A DNA stretch of 64,000 nucleotides from JAEXNA01 sp037189585 (GCA_037189585.1 JBBCJA010000016.1:58276-122275), one strand, 5' to 3'. Shown: positions 17,585 through 26,593, counted from the first letter of the stretch. Program-made: numbers and translations. The notes: a model not told the origin generated them from the letters alone.

Positions 17585-18445
17585 CTACTTCGAAGGCTTC
17601 GGTGCTTGAAGCTCCAAGGGGATTCCCATGGTTAAAGCGGCGCGGCCACTGAAGTTTCGGTTCTGTAGGAGGCTCTGTTTGCCAACTTTCGTCAGGAGGA
17701 TTTCAGTCTGTTTCATGGGATCCATCTTTTTGTAAAGATCGGGAAAGGTCGCGAGATACAGGCGTCCGTTGGCATCCTTGCCTAGCTTCACCGTCTGGTA
17801 CTCTATTCGAACCGGCATTCCGACGGAGACGTGGTTGTATAGTTCTTTCACCTGGTCGGGATAGCAACGGATGCAGCCATGGGTCACCGGGCCACCGACG
17901 TTCAAGGGGTCATTCGTGCCGTGAATTCCCACGAGCGGGGCGGACAGCCCGATCCAGCGCTCGCCGAGCGGATTCTGAGGGCCTGGCCCGACCGGAGTGG
18001 TGTCACCATTCCAAGCCGGCGGGTACCAGGTGGGGTTGACTATCTTCTCGATGATGTGGAAGTTGCCGATCGGGGTCTCCGCGGTCGGGGGTTTTCCGAC
18101 CCCCACGGGAACAAACTCGATGAACTTTCCATCCTTGAAACGATAGATGCCTCGCTCGGGAATATTCAGGACTAATCCCGTTCGAGGAGGGTTCACGGGA
18201 AGAATGCGCTGTTTGGGGATTGTCAAAGACGTTCCAGCCAACACTTTGACGGCCGTGACGGGATAGCCGTTGGCGAAGGCAAGATGCTCCACGGCCAGAT
18301 TGTGTCTCTTGGCAATCTCTAAGAGTTCCTCGTCCTTTTGAGCGATGTAGTTAATGGGTGTTCCCACCATCGGCTGAGCCAGTTGGGCGGAGGCGGTGCA
18401 TATTAGCGAGAGCAAAAGGGTAAGGTGCAGGCAAAAATATTTCAT
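17585..18445 (-). CDS. L,D-transpeptidase (YkuD) with LysM domain
   Basis: Periplasmic peptidoglycan-crosslinking or protein-anchoring enzyme. From ATG 18445 (AGGA six bases upstream) there is a signal peptide ending near ASA, a LysM-like domain (about residues 30-80, EELLEIAKRHNLAVEHLA), then the YkuD catalytic domain with VGIHGTN and the active-site block THGCIRCYPDQ, whose cysteine is the nucleophile. About 286 residues; normal. A start four codons upstream is possible but has no ribosome site. It lies in the polysaccharide export operon between a FecR-domain gene and GT2, so it could attach glycan or protein to the wall, but ordinary wall crosslinking is equally possible. Confidence 0.9.
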   Translation of the reverse strand: MKYFCLHLTLLLSLICTASAQLAQPMVGTPINYIAQKDEELLEIAKRHNLAVEHLAFANGYPVTAVKVLAGTSLTIPKQRILPVNPPRTGLVLNIPERGIYRFKDGKFIEFVPVGVGKPPTAETPIGNFHIIEKIVNPTWYPPAWNGDTTPVGPGPQNPLGERWIGLSAPLVGIHGTNDPLNVGGPVTHGCIRCYPDQVKELYNHVSVGMPVRIEYQTVKLGKDANGRLYLATFPDLYKKMDPMKQTEILLTKVGKQSLLQNRNFSGRAALTMGIPLELQAPKPSK

Positions 18446-18461
18446 GAGTATCCTCATTATG

Positions 18462-18497
18462 AAAGAAGATAGGGGCTGCGATGCCCCTATCTTCTTT
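18462..18497 (-). terminator. 15-bp perfect hairpin between fecR-like gene and L,D-transpeptidase
   Basis: A perfect inverted repeat with 15-bp arms (AAAGAAGATAGGGGC) and a six-base loop lies 20 bases after the FecR-domain stop and 16 bases before the transpeptidase start. On the minus strand it is followed by a short T-rich stretch; on the plus strand by TTT. It probably attenuates or terminates transcription inside the operon, or stabilises an mRNA end. Confidence 0.65.
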
Positions 18498-18517
18498 TTC
18501 AATTGTCTAGACTTATC

Positions 18518-19447
18518 CTATGGAAGCGACGGTGAGGGCACTCCAGGATCTCCGGGGATGAAGATGTTCTCATCATCGTCGTCACCACTCACAACTAGAG
18601 CAACAATACCGCCGATGAGTGCAAGTCCTCCAATGATCCAGGCCGGGTTAAGTCCAGCGGCTGGCGGTGGTGCCGGAGCGGGCGGTGCTGGCGGCGCCGG
18701 AGGGGCGGGCGGTGCCGGAGGAGCGGGCGGTGCCGGGGGTTGATTCACGACTGGAGGATCCGGCTGGCGAGGCGGTTGGATATCCTGGTCGGGCGAGGCG
18801 TCCTCGTCGCCACCGACCGACTCGTCTGTCGTGCGAACTCGGGCACCCTTGCCCTTTGTCTTCCATTCGCCCAACAGCGCTACATCACCAACGGACTGGA
18901 TGCCACCCAGATCACCAACCTTGCTGAGTGACTCCTGGTCGACTAGATTGGAGACCTGCGCCAATGCTTCACTCTGAACGACCTCTCCCTCCAAGGGTTG
19001 AAGGCGTGCGTCTCCGCTCAGTACCCTCAGGGCCGAACCGGTGGAAGTTGTCTCCAGGACAAATTCTCCAGATGTGGCTTGAGTCTTGCTCTTGGCGGTG
19101 GAGACGAGAAGTCCGTCCTCGGCCTTGCCCAGAATTCGCCCGCGCTCCAGAGCCACTTCCGGCTTTCCATCCACGGAAACGATACGCAACTGGGTGTTCG
19201 CAGCGACACGCACACGACTCTGCCCAAGGCGAACTATCGCCTGACCGTCGCCGCCAGTACGCATAAGAGAACCGGGCTCTACCGCCGAGCTAGACAGAGC
19301 CTCCCAGGCGTTATTCTCGGACCAGACCAAGACTTGACCTGAGGTAGCCTCAATGCTTCCCTTGCCTCCGTCAAGCGCCAAAGCTGGAAGCCCGGTGGCG
19401 CTCAAGAAAGAGAACAAGGTCAGTCCTGCAATAAATTTATTTCGCAT
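18518..19447 (-). CDS. secreted FecR-domain protein with Pro-Ala repeats and C-terminal membrane segment
   Basis: 309 residues. Signal peptide (to about residue 24, ALA), a FecR-type beta domain (about 30-160: GSLMRTGGDGQAIVRLG, LRVLSGDARL), an acidic linker, a PAPPAPP repeat tract (about residues 240-265), then one membrane segment (PAWIIGGLALIGGIVALVV) and an acidic tail. No FecI sigma factor is nearby, so this is not the classical iron-signalling FecR. Similar free-standing FecR-domain proteins occur in polysaccharide export loci and are thought to be envelope proteins. The C-terminal membrane segment suggests anchoring with the Pro-rich part as a spacer. Function is not established. Confidence 0.75.
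   Translation of the reverse strand: MRNKFIAGLTLFSFLSATGLPALALDGGKGSIEATSGQVLVWSENNAWEALSSSAVEPGSLMRTGGDGQAIVRLGQSRVRVAANTQLRIVSVDGKPEVALERGRILGKAEDGLLVSTAKSKTQATSGEFVLETTSTGSALRVLSGDARLQPLEGEVVQSEALAQVSNLVDQESLSKVGDLGGIQSVGDVALLGEWKTKGKGARVRTTDESVGGDEDASPDQDIQPPRQPDPPVVNQPPAPPAPPAPPAPPAPPAPPAPAPPPAAGLNPAWIIGGLALIGGIVALVVSGDDDDENIFIPGDPGVPSPSLP
18664..18738 (-). repeat. short GC-rich tandem repeats coding for Pro-Ala-Pro
   Basis: About eight units of nine bases (variants of GGCGGTGCC and GGAGGAGCG, read on the plus strand) encode the PAPPAPP spacer of the FecR-domain protein. All units keep the frame, so copy changes would alter spacer length without breaking the protein. Confidence 0.75.
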
Positions 19448-19461
19448 TTCCTGTCCCTACT

Positions 19462-20019
19462 TTACTCCCCGATTAATTCGGTGTTAATCCAAGATACGGA
19501 GTTTATCATCTTTTCGAGAGTTCCTCTGTATCTTGGGAAATCTTTTGACTCCATCACCCCGTGAAAAACAACGAAGTCGGAGTCTTTTTCCGCGATGACT
19601 CGGTAGAATTTTCGCCACCCGTTGTCATCGACCCGCGACTCGCCTTGGTAGACCCACAGATAAGCGGGCCGGTCCACCACGGTCGTATGCTTCTCCTCAT
19701 CTAAAAAACCTTTCATCTCTGTGAAGACGAAATGGCGAGTGGTGCGGTCGAAGGCTTCTAGTGTTCTTTTCTGGCCCGGTAAACGCGAGATGAGAAAATA
19801 GGCTTTGTCGTTGTCTCGACTGGCTAGAATGATCCGATCGTCTTCTCCCGGTTGGGTTGCGTTGTACCATCCGTCGGGGATTGTTATTTGGAGACCTAGA
19901 AATTCATTTCGAAGGAGCTCTCCGTCGGGAATCTCTTCGGAGAACACGGGGAGCGAAAGAGTGGAAAGCAGTAATATGAGTGCCGTGAAGGCTTTAGGAA
20001 GTGAGCTAAACCCGATCAT
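19462..20019 (-). CDS. small secreted protein, PsbP/DcrB-like
   Basis: 185 residues with a signal peptide (LILLLSTLSLPVFS). The mature part starts with LGLQITIPDGWYNATQPGEDDRI, the pattern of PsbP/DcrB-like folds in which a beta sheet carries an IPxGW motif. Its start overlaps the Wzy stop by four bases (ATGA), so it is translationally coupled with the ligase/polymerase gene and 14 bases ahead of the FecR-domain gene. It is probably a periplasmic helper of export; this rests only on position. No catalytic residues recognised. Confidence 0.7.
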   Translation of the reverse strand: MIGFSSLPKAFTALILLLSTLSLPVFSEEIPDGELLRNEFLGLQITIPDGWYNATQPGEDDRIILASRDNDKAYFLISRLPGQKRTLEAFDRTTRHFVFTEMKGFLDEEKHTTVVDRPAYLWVYQGESRVDDNGWRKFYRVIAEKDSDFVVFHGVMESKDFPRYRGTLEKMINSVSWINTELIGE

Positions 20020-22451
20020 CGTTTTGCCTTTCTTAGTCTAGAGATTTTCGCCTTCAAGTCCTTGTCTTTTGGTTGAAGCTCCAGCGCTTCTTGGTAGTAA
20101 TTGACGGCCAGGTCGCGAGAGCCGGTCCACTCGTAAAGCTGGGCCAGCTGCTTTAGTAGGGGAAGGGATCGGCTCTCGTGACCTAGTCCTTCCCGAACCA
20201 AAGCAATGGCCTTATTCGGAGCTCCGCTTTCAAAGTGAGCCTGGCTTAGCAACACGCGCGCCCGGACGAGACGATTATCGGTGTTGAGGTCTTCTTCAAG
20301 TCGTCGTACAGCTTTGTCGGACCGGCCTTGCCGGAGGCAGTGCTGGACCCAGGTTTCGAGAAGGTCTCCGTAACACTTGTCAGAGGACGGCGCGGTTCGC
20401 GTCATGGCTTGGTCTAGAACTACCCATTCCGCTTTTGGGCCTTTGACTTTACCCGTCAGATTCACCCAGCGAAGAATCGAGCAAAGGTCGTCCTTCACTA
20501 TCTGAACCTCTAGAGCGGAAAAGGCAAGTCCGGGCTTCCATAGGTTGCGCTTTAGGCAGCTCTGGACGGCTTGGTCCAGGACGTCCAGAGCTGGTCCGGG
20601 CTCGATGTTTTGGAGATACGGTCTAAGGGTCGCTACACCCTTGCCCGGCTTCTCGAGCTCCAGGGAGATGAGCAGTGCGGCGAGCCGATCGTCTCGCCCT
20701 CGGCCAGGTTCGTCTAGAAAGGTAAGGCCGACGGCCTTTTCGAGATCTCCCTGCCGAATGGCCAAGGCAACTCGCTTCTCTCGAATCTTGACATGGTGAG
20801 GGGCTCGCTCTTGGGCTTCTTCCAGATAGAGACTGGCCTGCTTGAAATCTCCTGTCTCCACCTGGAGGTCGGAGAGAGCCACCAAGACTCCCAGGTTGGC
20901 GGGGCTACTCTTTCGCGCGGCCTCAAGGGCGGAGAGGCGGCGCTGGGTGTTTTCGTGTCCCGGATAGAAAGCGCTCAAGCTTCTTTCCAGATCGGCGAGT
21001 CGCAGACGCAGGGTGGAACGTTGGGGTTGCAGCGCGATGGCGGTCTCCAGGGCTTTGATCGCTTGTTCCGTCTGAAGTTGCTGGGCATAAATTTGGCTCT
21101 GGGCAACGTAAGAATCGGCCTGAAAGGCACGATAGCCAAAAATAGCCGCCCATATACCTAGAGCTATCAATACGATGCCCGCGAGATAGCGAAGTAGCGG
21201 TTTCTCTTTGTGGACCAGGCGAGAACTTGGGAAAGAGAGGGCGAGCCCGAAAATCCATAGCTCGGCCCAGAGAACGGGCCGCTCTGAAATGACGAAGTTG
21301 AATAACGAGTATGTTGTGACGGCGAGAACGGTTCCGAACATACCGGCGGCGGCGAGCGGACGCCGACCGTCGAGTATCAGTTTGTAGCTTTTGTGGAGAC
21401 ATGTGAAAATCAGAGTCAGCCACAGGATTGCTCCAGGTAGGCCTAGCTCCACCGCGACTTCCATAGGATCGTTGTGAGCGATGTTGACATACAGACGGTC
21501 GTGCCCCTCGCTTCTTACCGATTGGAAAGAAGGCCCGAAGCATCCCGGACCCGCTCCTAGGAGCGGGTGTTGGGCCACCGCCTTCCAGCCGTGAGTGGCG
21601 ACTTCGATTCTTGTGGCTTGACGCGCCGCGGCTTCTCCAGTAAGGGTCTCGACGTATTTGCCAAAAACGTGCAGGCCGAAGTTCGACATCGGAAGCGCCA
21701 GTAGGGCTAGTCCAAGGGGGAGCACCAGCAGGGCTTTAGCCTTTTTAAGGTGGGAGGCGCTTCGGTTGGTGGCCAGTGCGGCGAACGCCGCCGCGGCACC
21801 AACCGCGAATCCTAGAAGGCTGGCGCGGCAGCCTGTGGCGATAATGGTGAGAAATAGGACAGTCATCGCTCCGCAGAGCCACCAGGTAACGCGAGTCGAA
21901 GCGCGTTCGAGCAGAGCTGGAGCTAAGGTCAAGGCTAGCAGTGGCAGAATGCTGAAGGTGTCGGGATTGACGAAGACCCCCTTCAGAGGCGGTATCGACC
22001 CTGTTTTCATGGCGATCTGAACAGCCGGTGGCCAGGCTAGAATGCTGATTCCGGTACATAAAAGGATAAAGGTGTGGGCCATCAGGCGCCAATCTTGGCT
22101 ACTCTTGATGGCGCACTGGCAGGTCCAGAGGAAGCCTAGCGCGCTGATAAAGGTGGCCAGGCTACGTTGGCTGAGATAGGCGTCAAGTCCTGACAAGCTG
22201 GAGACGAACATCCAGACGAGATAGGCGCTGGCAATATCCATTCCCCAGTGATAGTAGGGTCCAGCTCCTCGCAGAAGCCTCCAGAAACCGACCACAGTGG
22301 AAAAAAGAGCTCCTCCCAGAATGGGAAGCCCGGGATTGAGCGAGGTGGGGTAGACATATAGGTTGGCGCTCAAAAGAAGACAAAGGAGAATGCTGGCCAG
22401 CACGGCGGATCGAGAGATCGGTTTGGTATTCGGGGTATTCTCTCGCCGCAT
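20016..22451 (-). CDS. Wzy/O-antigen ligase-type membrane protein with TPR tail
   Basis: About 811 residues. The N-terminal half (to about residue 480) has some ten membrane segments and the Wzy_C signature: ATHGWKAVAQHPLLGAGPGCFG followed by NIAHNDPMEVAVELGLPG, where the arginine/histidine-rich periplasmic loop is the likely active site. The C-terminal third is helical TPR repeats (LETAIALQPQRSTLRLRLADLE, NYYQEALELQPKDKDL). It would polymerise or ligate lipid-linked glycan units on the periplasmic side. ATG 22451 was chosen; it lies 13 bases after the dehydrogenase stop, whereas the frame continues upstream only into that gene. Polymerase and ligase cannot be told apart from sequence. Confidence 0.85.
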   Translation of the reverse strand: MRRENTPNTKPISRSAVLASILLCLLLSANLYVYPTSLNPGLPILGGALFSTVVGFWRLLRGAGPYYHWGMDIASAYLVWMFVSSLSGLDAYLSQRSLATFISALGFLWTCQCAIKSSQDWRLMAHTFILLCTGISILAWPPAVQIAMKTGSIPPLKGVFVNPDTFSILPLLALTLAPALLERASTRVTWWLCGAMTVLFLTIIATGCRASLLGFAVGAAAAFAALATNRSASHLKKAKALLVLPLGLALLALPMSNFGLHVFGKYVETLTGEAAARQATRIEVATHGWKAVAQHPLLGAGPGCFGPSFQSVRSEGHDRLYVNIAHNDPMEVAVELGLPGAILWLTLIFTCLHKSYKLILDGRRPLAAAGMFGTVLAVTTYSLFNFVISERPVLWAELWIFGLALSFPSSRLVHKEKPLLRYLAGIVLIALGIWAAIFGYRAFQADSYVAQSQIYAQQLQTEQAIKALETAIALQPQRSTLRLRLADLERSLSAFYPGHENTQRRLSALEAARKSSPANLGVLVALSDLQVETGDFKQASLYLEEAQERAPHHVKIREKRVALAIRQGDLEKAVGLTFLDEPGRGRDDRLAALLISLELEKPGKGVATLRPYLQNIEPGPALDVLDQAVQSCLKRNLWKPGLAFSALEVQIVKDDLCSILRWVNLTGKVKGPKAEWVVLDQAMTRTAPSSDKCYGDLLETWVQHCLRQGRSDKAVRRLEEDLNTDNRLVRARVLLSQAHFESGAPNKAIALVREGLGHESRSLPLLKQLAQLYEWTGSRDLAVNYYQEALELQPKDKDLKAKISRLRKAKR

Positions 22452-22464
22452 CGCGCGATACTGA

Positions 22465-23799
22465 CTAGGTGGCGCCCAAAACGAGGACGTGAGAGGTGTT
22501 TTCTTGCCCCCGGGTCGCCCCACGGGTGTCCACGACTTTGGGCGCCGCGCGTAGAAGCGAGGATAGATCCATGGTGCTGTGAACGGTGATGAGAATAGCC
22601 AGGTCGTAAGCGCCCTCCTGGACGAATTCCACACTTCGAAGCGTCTCGCCATCGTGCAGCCGAAGCTCTTTGGCGACAGGATCGAAGAGTGTAAGGTTGG
22701 CTTGGCGTTTTTTTAGAATTTCCGCGACTCTGATGGCCGGCGACTCTCGAGAATCGCTGATGTTCGGTTTATAGGCCGCGCCAACGAGCAGAACCTTGGC
22801 GCCCAGAAGGCCTTGCGAGCCGAGGGCTTCCGAGGCGAGATCGACGACGTGGCGCGGCATGGCGGCATTGAGCTCGCCAGCGAGCTCTATGAAGCGTGTG
22901 CGGAAATCGAACTCTCGAGCTTTCCAGGACAGATAGAAAGGGTCTAAAGGGATGCAATGCCCCCCGATGCCCGGCCCCGGATAGAAGGGCATGAAGCCAT
23001 AAGGCTTCGTGCTGGCCAGCTCGATGATTTCCCAAACGTCGAGGTTCATCGAGCGACAGAGCAAGGCAAGCTCGTTCACCAGGGCGATATTGACCGAGCG
23101 AAAGATATTTTCGAACAGTTTTTCCATCTCCGCCGCACGGGTCGATGATGCCGTTTTGACCAGATCGGGACTTCCTAAGAGGGCCTCGTAAAGCTGGCTG
23201 GCTAGTTGAGAGCAGGAGGTCGTGGCTCCACCCAGGACCTTGGTGGTATTAGAAGTGTTGTAGGTGGGGTTGCCCGGATCGACCCTTTCTGGAGAGAAGG
23301 CCAGAAAGTAGTCCTGTCCGACATGTTTCACGCGTCGCTGGCTTTCGACGGCCGGTTTGACCACTTCGTCGGTGGTCCCAGGATAAGTCGTACTTTCTAG
23401 GATGACCAGGCTTCCCGGCTGAATGTAGCGGCCGATGGCCAAGCTGACCTTTTCCACGTAGGAGATATCGGGTTCCAAATTACGGGATAGCGGTGTGGGC
23501 ACACAGATGATGATCACGTCGCTTTCCGCGATACTGGAGAGGTCCGTGGTGGGACGAAGTTTTCCCAGGAGCTCGGGAAGGTCGGTGAGAGCGGGTTCGA
23601 TATAGTCCTGTCCTTGTCGAAGCAGCTCAACTTTCTCGGGTTGCTCTTCGATTCCGTTCACGGAAAATCCACGCTGAGCTAGACCTTTGGCTAAGGGTAG
23701 ACCCACGTACCCGAGGCCGATGACCGCGACGACGGCGTCGCGGGAACGAATCTTCTGTTCGAGTCGCTCCAGGTGTGGGGCGGTGATGGGTCCTGACAT
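22465..23799 (-). CDS. UDP-N-acetylglucosamine 6-dehydrogenase-like (WbpA/TviB type)
   Basis: Makes a UDP-N-acetyl uronic acid for the polysaccharide. Motifs: NAD-binding GLGYVGLP (residues 27-34), SPERVDPGNP, the central EKLFENIFRSVNIALVNELA, catalytic GIGGHCIPLDPFY, and the C-terminal GAAYKPNISDSRESP. The SPERVDPGN pattern and length of 444 fit WbpA/TviB rather than WecC. AAAGGA lies six bases before the ATG. It is the second gene of the export operon. The Gfo/Idh oxidoreductase at 31019-31999 resembles WbpB, the next enzyme of that pathway, supporting a 3-amino-uronate route; acetyl- and aminotransferases for it are not in the window. Confidence 0.88.
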   Translation of the reverse strand: MSGPITAPHLERLEQKIRSRDAVVAVIGLGYVGLPLAKGLAQRGFSVNGIEEQPEKVELLRQGQDYIEPALTDLPELLGKLRPTTDLSSIAESDVIIICVPTPLSRNLEPDISYVEKVSLAIGRYIQPGSLVILESTTYPGTTDEVVKPAVESQRRVKHVGQDYFLAFSPERVDPGNPTYNTSNTTKVLGGATTSCSQLASQLYEALLGSPDLVKTASSTRAAEMEKLFENIFRSVNIALVNELALLCRSMNLDVWEIIELASTKPYGFMPFYPGPGIGGHCIPLDPFYLSWKAREFDFRTRFIELAGELNAAMPRHVVDLASEALGSQGLLGAKVLLVGAAYKPNISDSRESPAIRVAEILKKRQANLTLFDPVAKELRLHDGETLRSVEFVQEGAYDLAILITVHSTMDLSSLLRAAPKVVDTRGATRGQENTSHVLVLGAT

Positions 23800-23827
23800 A
23801 GCTGTTCCTTTGTATTAATCCGGCCAA

Positions 23828-25033
23828 CTAAAAGAAGAGGCGAGCGAGACTGATGAGGCTTAGAATGTTAAATCCGCGACCAAAGATCCCGCTGCCTTCG
23901 GAGCGAGCGGGGACGTAGATAATATCTCCGTCATTGATGGCGACGGCGGCGCTTGCGTCGCCTTTTTCAAAATAATTTTTCAAGTTGTATTCTTCTTTTT
24001 TGTCTCGTTGGGCTCTCACGTCGCTGGCCCGCACGACAAGGATCTTGTTGACATCCGAGTCCTTGCTGACTTTAGCGGGGAGAACGTCGATGAGTGTCTC
24101 CCCTCCCCGCAAGGGGATGGGACCTGGCTCGCTGACAGCTCCAAGGATGACCGCCTGACGGGCCGGGACCACAATGATATCCCCATCCTGGATCTGGCGC
24201 GCTTTGTCGGGGATCGCGGTTTCTGGGTTGGCCCGCAGGTCTAAGAGAATAGGCTCCGGCTCGGTGGCACGAATTAGACGGACCCGTGAAAGAGAGGCCT
24301 CTTCTTTGGCGCCACCGGCGGCCAGGATGGCTTGCTGGGGGGTGCCGACGGTCCGACTGACGGAATAGACGCCGGGCTTAGTCACCTCTCCAGCGACGCT
24401 CACGGGGGCGCCGGACAAGATGTACAGAACGTCGCCGGAACGCACTTCGGTGAGTCCGCCGCCGGTGTCAGGCCGTAGCCCGACTTCCAGGCGTTGATTA
24501 CCCCGCAGTAAAACCGCGGTTTCGCGATCGGCTTTCTCCGTCAGCCCGCCGGCTTGAGCGATGACATCCAAAACTGTGGAACCCAGTCCAACCTCGAAGG
24601 CGCCTTGCCTTTGGGCTTCGCCCAGCACCGCGACTTGATGCTTGGCGACTTGCTTTATACCCAAGCGGAACTCGGGCTTGCGCAGCTCTTTGGCGAGTTT
24701 CTTGTGAAGCTCCGCCCGCAAGTCTCCCAGTGTGCGTCCCGAAGCTTTGATCTCTCCTACAAGGGGGTGAAAGAAGTATCCGTCCACCCGCACAATGTAA
24801 GAACTGGGAAGTTCTGGTAATGACGAAATGTGTAAGATCAACTCGTCCCCCACCCGAAGAACATGGTCCTCACTCGTGAGTGGAGTGAGTGAACCTCCGT
24901 TCGTAACGGGTGTTTGCGCGGGTGCGGAAAGCGTCGCGGGTGCTGTTTCCGATTGAGCCAATGCTATTGAGGTTAGCAGTAGCCACAGACACATAACAGA
25001 GAGGCAATACCGCATAGAGATGCTCTGGCGCAT
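23828..25033 (-). CDS. polysaccharide export outer-membrane protein, Wza-like with SLBB domains
   Basis: Outer-membrane or periplasmic export channel. From ATG 25033 (GGAG 11 bases upstream) a signal peptide (LWLLLTSIALAQ) is followed by the Poly_export domain (LRVGDELILHISSLPELPSSYIVRVDGYF), then at least two SLBB domains (VAVLGEAQRQGAFEVGLGSTVLDVIAQAGG; VSVAGEVTKPGVYSV), and a further one (ILGAVSEPGPIPL). It lacks an obvious lipobox cysteine after the leader, unlike E. coli Wza. About 401 residues. First gene of the export operon, 28 bases before the WbpA-like gene. Confidence 0.88.
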   Translation of the reverse strand: MRQSISMRYCLSVMCLWLLLTSIALAQSETAPATLSAPAQTPVTNGGSLTPLTSEDHVLRVGDELILHISSLPELPSSYIVRVDGYFFHPLVGEIKASGRTLGDLRAELHKKLAKELRKPEFRLGIKQVAKHQVAVLGEAQRQGAFEVGLGSTVLDVIAQAGGLTEKADRETAVLLRGNQRLEVGLRPDTGGGLTEVRSGDVLYILSGAPVSVAGEVTKPGVYSVSRTVGTPQQAILAAGGAKEEASLSRVRLIRATEPEPILLDLRANPETAIPDKARQIQDGDIIVVPARQAVILGAVSEPGPIPLRGGETLIDVLPAKVSKDSDVNKILVVRASDVRAQRDKKEEYNLKNYFEKGDASAAVAINDGDIIYVPARSEGSGIFGRGFNILSLISLARLFF

Positions 25034-25100
25034 AGAGCAGCTTACTCCATCAGAACCTGGCAAACCTCCTGCCAACTTCGCCGCGAGGGCAGACTAAGCT

Positions 25101-26501
25101 CTACCCGTAGCCACCCATCCAGGGAGCGGAGAAGCCGAAGTTGGGAATGGGGCTACTGAAGTAAGGACTGAAGCCGCCGAATCCCGCCGAAGCGTACGCG
25201 CCGCCGAAGCCAAATCCGGCATAGGAGCCGCCAAAACCCGCGCCTGCGAAAGCTCCACCGAAGCCAACGCCCGCAAAGGCGCCCCCGAACCCGGCTCCGG
25301 CGACGCCGAAGGACATGTACGGAAGCGGACGTGAACCCGTGTTGGCCCTAGCTGTGGTTGTCTTGTAGGAGCCTTCCATGGTTTCGCCGTTGTAGTTTCG
25401 GACGTCAAAGCTGGTGATACCCTGAGAGGCTAGGGACAACAGTTCGCCTTTTTGCACCACGCCATCGGCGTTGCTGTCTTTCCAGATCTGTAAGCCCTCG
25501 AGCTCTTTGCCCGAAATCTTGCCATCCTTGTTGGTGTCGTGCAGGGCGGCTAGCTTCTCATAGCCGTTCTTGAACTTTTGACCGTTGGGCCCTTCGGTTC
25601 CGAAGAGCTCGGTGGCGTCGTTGATCTGGCCGTCCTTGTTGTAGTCGGCGACCAGGAAGCCGTCACCACCGTTTTTGGCTAGCCACTCAGTTTTTTCACG
25701 CTTCTCCTGGGCGCCGTAGTGATAAAGGCCATCGCTTTTCATTTCACCGGCAACCTTGCCGTTGGCATCCATGTATTTCCACCCCGCAAAGTTTTTCTTG
25801 ATGCCTATGGGTGGGGCTTTGTCGGCTTTCTTGCCCTCGGCATCCACCCAGTAACCACCCTCAACCGCGGGGGCTCCGTCGCCCGGTCGCCGCCTCGAAC
25901 TGCAGTGTTGATAGCTAACGCTGTCAGGATTCATGTCGAACATAGTGGTCGGGCCATCAATTTTGCCGTCACCAAGAATATTTTTACCGGTGATGTCAGC
26001 TTTACCGTTACCATTAAGGTCAAGAACAATGGGGGATTCTCGGACTGTCTCTTGACCTTGCTCGGTGTCGAACCAGACGTCCCACATCTTGTGAGTTTGC
26101 TCCGTGCAGCTAGGCTTGCATGGCTGACAAGGTTGGCAAAGCTGTGTGTGGCCGCCCCAGCATCCATACCCACCGAAGTTAAAGCCTCCACCGAGGCCGC
26201 CGCATCCACCGTAGCCCTGATTGGGAGGGTAACAGCCAAAGCTCTGGCTGCCGTAGTTAGGCATGCAGTTAAGGTAGCTGTTGCAGGAGTTGCCGAACGC
26301 CGAGGGCCAGCCCTGGCCGAAGCAGCCGGACATTCCGTAGCCGTGATATCCACCGCCAACGCTTCCACCGCTGTAGGGGTTGCCAAAGAGAGCTGAGAGC
26401 TGGGTGCCGTAACTGTCGGAGGGCCTACAGCCCCAATAGCCGCCGTACTGTCCGCTGACGGCAAAGGCTCCACTAAATCCATAGACGCTTTGATTGATCA
26501 T
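25101..26501 (-). CDS. Gly-rich protein with calcium-binding EF-hand-type block
   Basis: 466 residues in three parts. Residues 1-130: Gly/Tyr/Cys-rich low complexity (GGYHGYGMSGCFGQGW) with CQPCQPCKPSC. Residues about 155-375: a calcium-binding block as in RTX-like adhesins, with loops DLNGNGKADI, DYNKDGQINDATELFG, DTNKDGKISGKE and DSNADGVVQKGE. The tail has FGGAFAGVGFGGAFAGAGFG repeats. No signal peptide is visible, so export, if any, would use a C-terminal or non-classical route. AGGAG lies four bases before the ATG. Placed at the head of the export locus, it may be a matrix or surface protein; inference. A complementary 225-codon plus-strand frame is a shadow of this biased sequence. Confidence 0.75.
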   Translation of the reverse strand: MINQSVYGFSGAFAVSGQYGGYWGCRPSDSYGTQLSALFGNPYSGGSVGGGYHGYGMSGCFGQGWPSAFGNSCNSYLNCMPNYGSQSFGCYPPNQGYGGCGGLGGGFNFGGYGCWGGHTQLCQPCQPCKPSCTEQTHKMWDVWFDTEQGQETVRESPIVLDLNGNGKADITGKNILGDGKIDGPTTMFDMNPDSVSYQHCSSRRRPGDGAPAVEGGYWVDAEGKKADKAPPIGIKKNFAGWKYMDANGKVAGEMKSDGLYHYGAQEKREKTEWLAKNGGDGFLVADYNKDGQINDATELFGTEGPNGQKFKNGYEKLAALHDTNKDGKISGKELEGLQIWKDSNADGVVQKGELLSLASQGITSFDVRNYNGETMEGSYKTTTARANTGSRPLPYMSFGVAGAGFGGAFAGVGFGGAFAGAGFGGSYAGFGFGGAYASAGFGGFSPYFSSPIPNFGFSAPWMGGYG

Positions 26502-26512
26502 GCTACTCCTGG

Positions 26513-26531
26513 CGCGCTTGCATGTAGCGCG
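26513..26531 (-). promoter_or_regulatory. small hairpin in the leader of the Gly-rich gene
   Basis: CGCGCT and AGCGCG form a 6-bp perfect stem with a seven-base loop, just upstream of the AGGAG ribosome site. It could influence mRNA stability or initiation; the effect is unknown. Confidence 0.4.
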
Positions 26532-26564
26532 AAGATAAAATTAGGCCCACCCTTTGATATCGCT

Positions 26565-26593
26565 ATCGTAGGTAGAATCGTCCGATAGGTCAA
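26565..26593 (-). promoter_or_regulatory. sigma-70-like promoter for the Gly-rich gene
   Basis: On the minus strand TTGACC and TACGAT are separated by exactly 17 bases. They match the -35 and -10 consensus at five and four of six positions. The -10 ends about 64 bases before the ATG of the Gly-rich gene, leaving a leader that contains the small hairpin. Confidence 0.5.

Noticed and set aside
18518..19447. FecR of a FecI/FecR iron-signalling pair
   Set aside because: There is no sigma factor or TonB receptor nearby; the protein has its own signal peptide and a C-terminal membrane segment.
25719..26396. 225-codon plus-strand frame opposite the Gly-rich gene
   Set aside because: Gly-rich repeats leave the other strand open by base bias; its Ala/Val-rich translation has no domain and no ribosome site.
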